DNA of 64,000 nt from assembly GCA_028819075.1 (NCBI GenBank), contig JAPPMM010000002.1, positions 1 through 64,000 on the forward strand, in the 5' to 3' direction. Shown piece after piece: positions 1 through 7,563 of this stretch. Made by a program: the position numbers and the translations under genes. The notes under the pieces are model-generated. The model made no database searches and had not been told where the DNA came from. It was given only the letters and a program-made list of their open reading frames with translations. Source of the DNA: Gammaproteobacteria bacterium (lineage in GTDB: Bacteria > Gemmatimonadota > Gemmatimonadetes > Longimicrobiales > Gaopeijiaceae). Every line of letters starts with the position of its first letter. Position 1 is the first letter of the stretch.

Positions 1-2
1 GC

Positions 3-464
3 CACCGCATCGGCGCAATACGCCACCTTCGGTGGCTCGACATCGACTTCGAGGGCTGGACCATCCGCTGGCGGGCCGAGCACGACAAGTCGGGGCACGA
101 GCACGTCACGCCCGCCACCGGCGAGGCGCTCGAAGTTCTGGAGGAGACGCGGAGGAAGAACCCCGGACCCGGGGAAGCTCCGGTGCTGCCCGCGCCCAAG
201 AATCCCTCGAAGTGCATGGGACCCGGGGTGGCCCGAGTATGGTGGGTCAGGGCCGAGAAGCTGGCGGGGCTGGAGCCCAAGCGGGGCAGGGGCTGGCACT
301 CGCTGCGGCGGAAGTTTGCCAGCGATCTCATGGATCAGCCGCTCAAGGTGCTCTGCGAACTCGGTGGCTGGAAGGAGGCCAGGACGGTCCTCCAGTGTTA
401 TCAGCAAGCCGACGAGGGACAGCTTCGGACGGCGCTGGAAAACCGCCGGAGGGCTCGCGCCTGA
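3..464 (+). CDS. Tyrosine recombinase/integrase, C-terminal part (5' end outside window)
   Basis: Site-specific recombinase of the phage integrase family; the open frame enters from the left edge, so only about 153 C-terminal residues are present. The first visible residues, HRIGAIRHLRW, fit the catalytic arginine region that follows a conserved Gly. HSLRR further on is the HxxR box, GGW fits the His/Trp position, and CYQQ supplies the nucleophilic tyrosine near the C-terminus. The catalytic C-terminal half therefore looks intact. The gene faces a truncated beta-propeller gene 41 bp downstream, which suggests that an integrated element ends here. No att repeat or tRNA target could be recognised. 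Family assignment is firm; whether it serves a phage, an island or an integron-like element cannot be told. Confidence 0.85.
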   Translation, partial: HRIGAIRHLRWLDIDFEGWTIRWRAEHDKSGHEHVTPATGEALEVLEETRRKNPGPGEAPVLPAPKNPSKCMGPGVARVWWVRAEKLAGLEPKRGRGWHSLRRKFASDLMDQPLKVLCELGGWKEARTVLQCYQQADEGQLRTALENRRRARA

Positions 465-505
465 GAGTTCGCGATCAGCGGGAACGAAACGGCGGGAGCC
501 GGACC

Positions 506-913
506 TTACGTTCCCGCAACTTCAATCACCTCAATCAGATGTGAATCCGTTGGACCTTGCCCGTCCGGCAAAACGTCCAGTTGGCGCGGGTTACCGAATT
601 CGCCGGGACCTCCACCGGTACGGCCGAATTGGCGCAGGAGGTTGCCAGCCGGATCGACGGCGACCACGCGGTGAGGCGAGTTCAGGAAGTACAGGTTCCC
701 GGCCTCGTCAAAGCCTGCGCCCTGAACGGTGTGCAGAAGCTCCCAGTCGGCGACCGCGCCGGCCGACCCGATGCGGTAGACCTCCGAGAGTTCCAAGGCC
801 AAGGTTCGATCCTCCCCCGGAAGCTCGACGGATTCCTGGGCATGACCATCTCCCGCGATGAACAGTGCCGCGAGGCACGCACCCATTTGCCGCAGCTTCA
901 CGCTTCGAACCAT
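506..913 (-). pseudogene. Truncated 6-bladed beta-propeller protein
   Basis: The reading frame starts with a signal peptide (cleavage near GHAQES) and follows closely the N-terminal third of the full-length beta-propeller protein at 20993-22225. Shared stretches include ELPGEDR/ELPAEDR, the YRIGS/YRVGS strand, GFDEAGNLYFL/GFDGAGNLYIL and LLRQF...GPGEFG. At about residue 115 the similarity stops and an unrelated tail runs to the stop, leaving 135 residues against about 400 in the paralogue. The lost end points towards the integrase fragment on the other strand, so the gene was probably cut by insertion or rearrangement at the element border. The family is of secreted NHL-like repeat proteins with no defined biochemical role. 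A short product could still be made and exported. Confidence 0.7.
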
Positions 914-969
914 GAATCTCCTCCAGGTAGCACGGCGATGCTACTCGTCTTCGGGCGACCCAACAAGTC

Positions 970-2346
970 CTAGCCCCTCACCCTCCGGAAGCGCCAGCCG
1001 TGCAGGATGCTCCCGTAGTGATTGAACGAGCGCCTCGCTTCGGCGTCGTCGAAGGGATAGTCCGCGCCGAGCTGTGTCGCGGCGGCAAGCCCGGTGACGA
1101 AACAGGTCTCCTGACTGTTGATCAGCGTATGCGCCCCACAATGCCAGGTCCGCCGACGCCCCTGGATCCTGCGGAATAACGGTACAAGCCATGCGACATG
1201 GCGCACGTCGTGCACGATGTGCTGGAACCACCACTTGCCGATGATCTTCCGACTATCGATTCTGCTGATGGGATTGTAGGTCACCAGGCAGGGCCGGTCG
1301 GACCGGCCGACCCACGGCTGCTGGTTGTGCATGATATACGTGATCTCATAGTTGTCGGGCCTGGCGCCATATTGCTCGATATGATTGCTCCGGGTCGTCA
1401 GGGGCTTCACTTCGTTATCCGGAAGGACAGACGCGTCGAAGTGGATGATGGTGTGGTTGTGAAGTTCGCTCTCGTAGCGCACCGACGAGAGAATGTAGCG
1501 CTCGAGCAGCGTGGGGTCGTCGAGCATCATCAGCGTCTGGTTCGCATTGCATGCGAAGATCACCTGGTCGAACGTCTCCCTGGCGCCGTTCTCGTCCTCG
1601 ACCACCACCTGCGACGGCCCGCGGTACACCTTTCGCACCGGCCGGTTGAGGTAGATGCGGTCCCGGACGTTCGCGGTCAGATGCTCGTAGATGCGCCGCG
1701 TCCCCTGGTCCCAGGTCTGCATGGGCGTGGCCGACTCGATGTCGAAAAACTCGAGGTACCGGGAAAAGAGCGCCGCGGGCATGTCGAACACGTTCGTCGC
1801 CATCAGGAAGTTGACGAACATCGGCTTCAGCACCTTGTACCTGAAGTCTCCGGAGAACCCGGCCAGGTTCAGGATCGTCCCCATGTTAACGTAGTTGAAG
1901 GGATTGAGGGCGTTCAGGAACTTCGACCGGGACCGGGTCAGCCAGCCGAACCGGTGCAGCCACCTGAGGATTCGCTGAAACCTGGCAATCTCGGGTTGCA
2001 GCTGCTCCCTGATGTCGGAGTCGAAATCGTGGGCGTAGATGCCGCCCCGGTATTTCACGCTGTAGCTGAATCGGGTGTCGATCAGCTCGATGCCGTACTC
2101 CTCCATCAGCAGCATGATGTGCCGGTATACCGACGGTATGCAGGCGGTGACGGAGATGTCGAAGGGAATGGAGCTGCCGTCGCGCTGGGGCATGTCCGCG
2201 GTGACCGCATTGCCGCCGATCCGGTCCCGGGCCTCATACAGCCGGAAGTCGAACCGGTCCGGGTGGCGGTCGAGGGCCCACGCGGCCGCGAGGCCCGATA
2301 CGCCTCCGCCGATGATGGCGATTCGCCGCGGGATCGTCCTGGTCAT
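970..2346 (-). CDS. FAD-dependent amine oxidase-like oxidoreductase
   Basis: A 458-residue flavoprotein of the NAD/FAD-binding amine-oxidase/protoporphyrinogen-oxidase type (COG2907-like). The N-terminus has the dinucleotide-binding Rossmann motif GGGVSGLAAAWAL, followed by an acidic residue ending strand 2 (LYEARDRIGGNA), the classic FAD ADP-binding fold plus the GG motif. There is no signal peptide, so it is probably cytoplasmic or peripheral to the membrane. Members of this group often sit beside cyclopropane-fatty-acid synthase and DUF1365 genes; none is present here, so the substrate is unknown. It begins one base after the stop of the upstream AAA ATPase gene, so the two are probably co-transcribed. 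Length is normal for the family. Confidence 0.8.
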   Translation of the reverse strand: MTRTIPRRIAIIGGGVSGLAAAWALDRHPDRFDFRLYEARDRIGGNAVTADMPQRDGSSIPFDISVTACIPSVYRHIMLLMEEYGIELIDTRFSYSVKYRGGIYAHDFDSDIREQLQPEIARFQRILRWLHRFGWLTRSRSKFLNALNPFNYVNMGTILNLAGFSGDFRYKVLKPMFVNFLMATNVFDMPAALFSRYLEFFDIESATPMQTWDQGTRRIYEHLTANVRDRIYLNRPVRKVYRGPSQVVVEDENGARETFDQVIFACNANQTLMMLDDPTLLERYILSSVRYESELHNHTIIHFDASVLPDNEVKPLTTRSNHIEQYGARPDNYEITYIMHNQQPWVGRSDRPCLVTYNPISRIDSRKIIGKWWFQHIVHDVRHVAWLVPLFRRIQGRRRTWHCGAHTLINSQETCFVTGLAAATQLGADYPFDDAEARRSFNHYGSILHGWRFRRVRG

Positions 2347-2347
2347 G

Positions 2348-3517
2348 CTATTCGCGAGGCGAGCCGTGCGGCAGCAACATCTCGGCGAGTCCGGCCGCGG
2401 GCACGGCCTCGATCCGACTGGCCAGCCGATAGCGGGACGTGCCGGCGTGGATCACGTCGAGACGGCCCAGGTTGAGCGTTTCCATCGCAGACCGCATGGA
2501 CCGGGTGAGCCGCGGAGCCTCGGAGCGCTTGATCTCGAAGCCGTGCCGGCGTGCGCCGTCGATCACCAGAAGATCGAGCTCCGCGCCCGCGTGCGTGGAC
2601 CAGTGGAAGCATCGATCGGGAGGCGCGCCCAGGAGGTGAGCGATCTGTTGAATGACAAACCCCTCCCAGGAAGCCCCGACTTTCGGGTGCGAGACGACAT
2701 CTGTCCGGCTGGTGAGGCCGAGCAGGGCGTGGAGGACGCCGGAGTCCGCGATGTAGACCTTGGGCGAACGAACCTGTCGCTTGCTGATGTTCTCGAACCA
2801 GGGCTGGAGTTGGCGGACGACGAAGACGGAGGTCAGGAGATCCAGGTAACGACGCACGGTGGTGTGGGCGACCCCGAAGGCGCGTCCAAACTCGGCGCCG
2901 TTCCAGATCTGCCCGTGCCAGTGCGCAAGCATCGTCCAGAAACGGCTGAGCGTCGGCGATGGAATGGTGTTTCCGAGCCCCGGCAGATCGCGGGAGAGCA
3001 GGGTGCGAACGAAGGCGTCCCGCCACCGGCGGCTTGCAGCCTCCGACTGCGCGAGATAGGAGCGCGGAAAGCCGCCCCGCAGCCAGAGGTTCTGCAGATC
3101 GTCGACCTCGGTCAGATTGAAGCCGTCGAGTTCGTGGAAGGCGACGCGGCCTGCAAGCGACTCCGATGTCTGGCGCAGCAGTTCCGGCGATGCGCTTCCG
3201 AGCACCAGAAAGCGGGCTGGCGGACCCGGACGATCGACGAGAACGCGCAGGAGTTCGAAGACGCCGGGAAGTCGGTGGATCTCGTCGAGGACCACGAGCC
3301 CCTGAAGTGGTCGCAGCTCCAGCCCGGGATCCGCGAGCCGCGCAAGGTCGGCGGGATCCTCGAGATCGAACCAGGAGACGGGATCGTGATGGGCCTCGGC
3401 CAGTTGCCGCGCCAGGGTGGTCTTGCCCACCTGGCGTGCCCCCAGCAAGGCGACGACCGGGAATTCGCGCAGCAACAGCCGTACGCGCGTCAGGTGATCC
3501 TCTCTGGCGATCATCAT
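2348..3517 (-). CDS. AAA ATPase with DUF4143 domain
   Basis: A 389-residue protein of the AAA_14/DUF4143 family. The Walker A motif GARQVGKTT is near residues 26-34 and a Walker B-like LVVLDEIH near 73-80; a GSAS sensor-like segment follows. A winged-helix-like middle and the DUF4143 C-terminal region (WEGFVIQQI, then HAGAELDLLVI and GFEIKRS) complete the fold. The C-terminal D/E-x-K arrangement resembles a nuclease-like core, as noted for this family, but activity is unproven. These ATPases are common, often in multiple copies, in bacteria and archaea from many habitats; their role is not established. It is the first gene of a likely two-gene unit with the flavoprotein 1 bp downstream. The start ATG is preceded by a second in-frame ATG, so the exact start could shift by one codon. 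Confidence 0.85.
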   Translation of the reverse strand: MMIAREDHLTRVRLLLREFPVVALLGARQVGKTTLARQLAEAHHDPVSWFDLEDPADLARLADPGLELRPLQGLVVLDEIHRLPGVFELLRVLVDRPGPPARFLVLGSASPELLRQTSESLAGRVAFHELDGFNLTEVDDLQNLWLRGGFPRSYLAQSEAASRRWRDAFVRTLLSRDLPGLGNTIPSPTLSRFWTMLAHWHGQIWNGAEFGRAFGVAHTTVRRYLDLLTSVFVVRQLQPWFENISKRQVRSPKVYIADSGVLHALLGLTSRTDVVSHPKVGASWEGFVIQQIAHLLGAPPDRCFHWSTHAGAELDLLVIDGARRHGFEIKRSEAPRLTRSMRSAMETLNLGRLDVIHAGTSRYRLASRIEAVPAAGLAEMLLPHGSPRE

Positions 3518-3645
3518 TATTGAAATCTGTGCGATGACCGTTCAGTTTGCAAGGAAAGAAGATGGGGGGTTCGCCGAGACCGTGACAGACTCGCTTCTCT
3601 GTTCCTATTCTTCATCTCTCTATCAGGTCTTCCGTCGCCAGGAGC

Positions 3646-5361
3646 ATGCCGATGACCACCGCCTCGCAATCTCTCCGCTTCCCGGCCGCAGCCGTCCTCC
3701 TCTCCTCGCTCGCCGCCTGCGCCGCCCCGGGCGATGAGGTCCGAAACACACAGGATAATACAGGTATCATACAGGATAGCATACAAGATGGCGGGACGAA
3801 CATACAGGATCTCGTGCACGGATACGCGGTGTTCCGGCTGGAAGCCGACCTCTCCCACCTGTCGGAGAACGACCGGGAGGTCGTGCGTCTGCTGATCGAG
3901 GCGTCCCGGCCCATGGACAACGTCTTCTGGATGCAGGCGTACGGCGACAGGGAGGAGGCGCTCGCGCTGGCGCAGGGCGACCAGGCTGCGCGCCGCTACA
4001 TCGAGATCAACTACGGGCCCTGGGACCGGCTGCGCGCCGACGATCCCTTCATCGCCGGGGTCGGCGCCAAGCCGGCGGGCGCGAACTTCTATCCCGCCGA
4101 CATGACGGCGGACGAGTTCGACGCCGCAGCCGCGGACAACGACGCGCTTCGCTCGCTCTACACGCTCGTGCGGCGGGACGGGGACGGTGCGTTGGTCGCG
4201 GTTCCGTATCACGAGGCCTTTGCGGAGCAACACGCGTCCGCCGCGGCGAAGCTGCGGGAGGCGGCCGAGCTTGCGAGCGACCCCGGCCTGGCGACGTACC
4301 TGCGCCTGCGCGCCGACGCCCTCGAATCCGACGACTACCAGCCGAGCGACATGGCGTGGCTGGACATGAAGGAGAACCCGATCGAGGTCGTGATCGGGCC
4401 GATCGAGACCTACGAGGACCTGCTCTTCGGCGCCAAGGCCGCCCACGAGGGCTTCGTCCTCATCAAGGACCTGGAGTGGAGCGAGAGGCTCGAGCGCTTC
4501 GCCGCGCTTCTCCCCAGCCTGCAGGAGAGCCTGCCGGTCGCCGACCGGTACAAGGCCGAGGCGCCGGGGACGGACTCGGATCTGAACGCGTACGACGCCG
4601 TCTACTACGCCGGAGACGCCAACGCCGGAGCCAAGACGATCGCGATCAACCTCCCGAACGATGAGGAGGTGCAGCTCGCCAAGGGCACCCGCCGGCTCCA
4701 GCTCAAGAACGCGATGCAGGCCAAGTTCGATGAGATCATGGTGCCGATCACGCGCGAGCTGATCGTCGAGGACCAGCAGGAGTACGTCGTCTTCGACGCC
4801 TTCTTCGGCAATACGATGTTCCACGAGGTGGCGCACGGCCTCGGCATCAAGAACATCATCACGGGGAAGGGGACGGTGCGGGAGGCCCTGCTCGAGCACG
4901 CCTCGCCGATGGAGGAAGGGAAGGCCGATGTGGTCGGCCTGCACATGGTGACCGAACTCCTCGAGCGGGGCGAGATCACGGAGCCCTCCGTCGAGCACCA
5001 CTACGTGACCTTCCTGGCGGGGATCTTCCGCTCGGTCCGCTTCGGCGCCGCGAGCGCCCACGGCCGAGCCAACATGGTGCGCTTCAACTACTTCCTGGAG
5101 CAGGGCGCCTTCACGCGCGAAGAGGACACCGGGAAATACCGCGTCGACTTTGCGGCGATGCGCGAGGCGGTGAGCGGCCTGAGCGAGTTGATCCTCACGC
5201 TCCAGGGGGACGGCGACTACGACGGAGTGGCGCAGCTCATGGACGAGAGGGGATTCGTGCCCGCCGAGCTGCAGGCCGATCTCGACCGGCTGGATTCGGC
5301 GGGAATCCCGCGCGACATCGTCTTCGAGCAGGGGATGAGCGTGCTGTTCGGGGGAGGGTAG
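3646..5361 (+). CDS. Lipoprotein Zn peptidase, M49 (dipeptidyl-peptidase III)-like
   Basis: A 571-residue exported hydrolase. A signal peptide ends in the lipobox LSSLAAC near residue 25, so it is probably lipid-anchored. Around residue 393 it has HEVAH, a HExxH zinc site, followed about 30 residues later by EEGKAD, matching the EExxAD segment that supplies the third zinc ligand in M49-like peptidases. Authentic eukaryotic DPP III has a HExxxH spacing, so this belongs to the shorter bacterial branch. The protein presumably removes dipeptides from peptides in the periplasm. Directly after the lipobox lies a linker of repeated QD units encoded by a degenerate DNA repeat. The S9 peptidase 75 bp downstream, same strand, suggests a peptide-scavenging pair. 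An alternative start is the second ATG, two codons in. Confidence 0.75.
   Translation: MPMTTASQSLRFPAAAVLLSSLAACAAPGDEVRNTQDNTGIIQDSIQDGGTNIQDLVHGYAVFRLEADLSHLSENDREVVRLLIEASRPMDNVFWMQAYGDREEALALAQGDQAARRYIEINYGPWDRLRADDPFIAGVGAKPAGANFYPADMTADEFDAAAADNDALRSLYTLVRRDGDGALVAVPYHEAFAEQHASAAAKLREAAELASDPGLATYLRLRADALESDDYQPSDMAWLDMKENPIEVVIGPIETYEDLLFGAKAAHEGFVLIKDLEWSERLERFAALLPSLQESLPVADRYKAEAPGTDSDLNAYDAVYYAGDANAGAKTIAINLPNDEEVQLAKGTRRLQLKNAMQAKFDEIMVPITRELIVEDQQEYVVFDAFFGNTMFHEVAHGLGIKNIITGKGTVREALLEHASPMEEGKADVVGLHMVTELLERGEITEPSVEHHYVTFLAGIFRSVRFGAASAHGRANMVRFNYFLEQGAFTREEDTGKYRVDFAAMREAVSGLSELILTLQGDGDYDGVAQLMDERGFVPAELQADLDRLDSAGIPRDIVFEQGMSVLFGGG
3748..3812 (+). repeat. Degenerate short repeat, consensus ATACAGGAT
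   Basis: Four imperfect copies of ATACAGGAT lie within about 65 bp, just after the lipobox codon of the M49-like gene, and encode the repeated I/T-Q-D residues of the linker. It is locally AT-rich inside a GC-rich gene. It may be a replication-slippage tract that lengthens the membrane tether; it could also be a chance low-complexity linker. Confidence 0.5.
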
Positions 5362-5436
5362 GGCGCAGCGGCACCCCAGGCGCTATGCTGGTTACCTGAA
5401 GCCGCGCGCGACTCGCACCACCCCAAGGAGACCCGC

Positions 5437-7491
5437 ATGACCACCCGCCGCCACTTCCGCACCGCCCCGGCGCTTCTCGCCCTCGCGATCACCCTCGCTC
5501 CGCCCGCCTCGTCCGCCGCGCAGCAGCCCAGCGGCCTCCTGGACATGGACACCTACATGGAGATGGAGTCGGTCGGCAGCCCGAGCATCTCGCCGGACGG
5601 CAACTACATCCTGTTCACGCGCGGGAGCGTGGACAAGATGAACGACCGCAACAAGAGCGAGCTGATGATCATGGATCTGTCCACCCGGCGGATCAGCGAG
5701 CTCGAGACCGGCAGCTTCGAGGTGTCGTCGCCGATCTGGTCGCCGGACGGCACGCGCATCGCCTTCCTGTCCGACAAGAGCGGGACGAACCAGATCCACG
5801 TCATGTGGCTCGACACGCGCGAGACCAAGCAGCTCACCAACCTCGACCGGGCCCCCGGCGGCATCCGCTGGTCGCCCGACGGGGCGCAGATCTCGTTTAC
5901 GAGCTTCATCCCGGAGACCGGATCGCCGCTGCCCATCACGATGCCCAGCTTCCCACCGGGCGCGAACCTGGCCGCGCCGGCGGTGGTGGAGGACCGCATC
6001 GCCTGGCAGCGCGACGGGACCGGGTATACGCGCAGGGGCAACACGCAGATCTTCATCGTCGATGCGGACCTGGGCGGCACCCCGCGCCAGATCACCTTCG
6101 GCGACACCTCGCACGGCAACCCGCGCTGGGCGCCGGACGGCACGAAGCTCTACTTCAGCGGCGACCTCATCCCCGAGGAGGGATATGAGCGCGGCAACTC
6201 CGAGGTTCACGCCATCGATCTCGCGACCCTCGAGATCACCACGCTGACGGACCGCCTCGGCCCCGACAACGGCCCCATCCCGTCGCCCGACGGGCGCATG
6301 ATCGCGTACACCGGCTACGACGAGAACGAGAACTACAGCAACCTGTCGCACCTCTATCTGATGGATGCGGACGGCTCGGGCAGCCGGATGCTCGCCGGCA
6401 ACCTCAAGAACTCCCCGAGCGGCGTCACCTGGGCGCCGGACGGGTCCGGCCTCTACTACACGCTGGGCGAGGAGGGCTCGTCCAACCTCCACTTCGTGTC
6501 CACGAGCGGTGACATCGAGAAGGTCACGGACGGTGTCCACTACATCTCCGGCGTCTCGATCGCGAACAACGGGCGCGCGGCCGCCATCAACTCGACCTTC
6601 TACCGCCCGAACTATTTGGTCACATTCGGCCTCGACGACGCGGATGAACTCGAGACCCTGGTCGACTACAACGAGGACGTGCTCGCCGGCATCACGCTCG
6701 GCGACGTCGAGGAGATCTGGACCGAGTCCGTCGACGGCTGGCCGGTGCAGGGCTGGCTCATGAAGCCGGCCAACTTCGATCCGGGGCGCGAGTACCCGCT
6801 GCTGCTGTGGATCCACGGCGGGCCGGTGTCGATGTACACCGTGCGGTGGAACTGGAACTGGCAGAACTTCGCGGCGGACGGCTATGCGGTGTTGTGGACG
6901 AACCCGCGCGGGAGCACCGGATACGGCCAGGACTTCGTGAACGGCATCAACTACCTGTATCCCGGCAACGATTTCCACGACCTCATGGCCGGCGTGGACG
7001 CCGCCATCGACCGCGGCTTCATCGACGAGGACAACATGTTCGTCACGGGGAGCAGCGGCGGCGGCGTCCTCACCGCCTGGACCGTGGGACACACCGACCG
7101 CTTCCGGGCCGCGGTGTCGCAGCGGCCGGTCATCAACTGGCACTCCTTCGTGGGGACGACCGACGGGTCGGGCTGGTACCGCCGCTTCCGCTCCTATCCG
7201 TGGGACGACCCGGTGGAGTATGCCGAGCGGTCACCGCTGCACTACGTCGGCAACGTCACCACGCCGACGATGCTCCTCTCGGGCGTCGAGGACCTGCGCA
7301 CCCCGATGCCGCAGGCCGAAGAGTTCTACCGCGCGCTGAAGGTGCTCGGCCAGGAGACGATGCACGTCAAGATTCCGGACGAGTACCACGGCTCACGCTC
7401 CGTGTCGCACCGGATCATGACGCAGCTCTACATCAAGGCGTGGTTCGACAAGTACCGGACAGGGGCGGTGACGCAGGAGGATGGCGGGTAG
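5437..7491 (+). CDS. Secreted S9 family peptidase (prolyl oligopeptidase type)
   Basis: A 684-residue serine peptidase with a Sec signal peptide (cleavage near SSAAQQ). The N-terminal two thirds carry repeated TolB/WD40-like beta-propeller blades (WSPDGT, WAPDGT, PSPDGR) that gate the active site. The C-terminal alpha/beta-hydrolase domain holds the nucleophile in GSSGGG (about residue 540), the acid in GVEDLRTP (about 616) and the histidine in YHGS (about 650). This is the dipeptidyl-peptidase IV/acylaminoacyl-peptidase branch, expected to cleave short peptides in the periplasm. It follows the M49-like lipoprotein gene by 75 bp on the same strand and may share its transcript. Length and motif order are normal for the family. 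Confidence 0.9.
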   Translation: MTTRRHFRTAPALLALAITLAPPASSAAQQPSGLLDMDTYMEMESVGSPSISPDGNYILFTRGSVDKMNDRNKSELMIMDLSTRRISELETGSFEVSSPIWSPDGTRIAFLSDKSGTNQIHVMWLDTRETKQLTNLDRAPGGIRWSPDGAQISFTSFIPETGSPLPITMPSFPPGANLAAPAVVEDRIAWQRDGTGYTRRGNTQIFIVDADLGGTPRQITFGDTSHGNPRWAPDGTKLYFSGDLIPEEGYERGNSEVHAIDLATLEITTLTDRLGPDNGPIPSPDGRMIAYTGYDENENYSNLSHLYLMDADGSGSRMLAGNLKNSPSGVTWAPDGSGLYYTLGEEGSSNLHFVSTSGDIEKVTDGVHYISGVSIANNGRAAAINSTFYRPNYLVTFGLDDADELETLVDYNEDVLAGITLGDVEEIWTESVDGWPVQGWLMKPANFDPGREYPLLLWIHGGPVSMYTVRWNWNWQNFAADGYAVLWTNPRGSTGYGQDFVNGINYLYPGNDFHDLMAGVDAAIDRGFIDEDNMFVTGSSGGGVLTAWTVGHTDRFRAAVSQRPVINWHSFVGTTDGSGWYRRFRSYPWDDPVEYAERSPLHYVGNVTTPTMLLSGVEDLRTPMPQAEEFYRALKVLGQETMHVKIPDEYHGSRSVSHRIMTQLYIKAWFDKYRTGAVTQEDGG

Positions 7492-7499
7492 ACGAAGTC

Positions 7500-7557
7500 G
7501 GCCCGGGGGCACGGATCCGGGCGAGCGCGCCCGGTGGATCGTGACACCCCCCGGGCC
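7500..7557. terminator. Possible bidirectional hairpin between convergent genes
   Basis: A perfect 10-bp inverted repeat, GGCCCGGGGG at 7500-7509 and its complement at 7548-7557, sits in the 72-bp gap between the convergent peptidase and amidohydrolase genes. There is no T-run on either side, and the loop is 38 bases, so it is at best a Rho-assisted or bidirectional stop. Confidence 0.4.
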
Positions 7558-7563
7558 GTCGGC

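Noticed and set aside
3517-5061. Long minus-strand open frame (514 residues) across the M49-like gene
   Set aside because: It is a GC-driven shadow: Arg/Val/Asp/His-rich with no motif, fully overlapping a plus-strand gene with signal peptide and zinc site.
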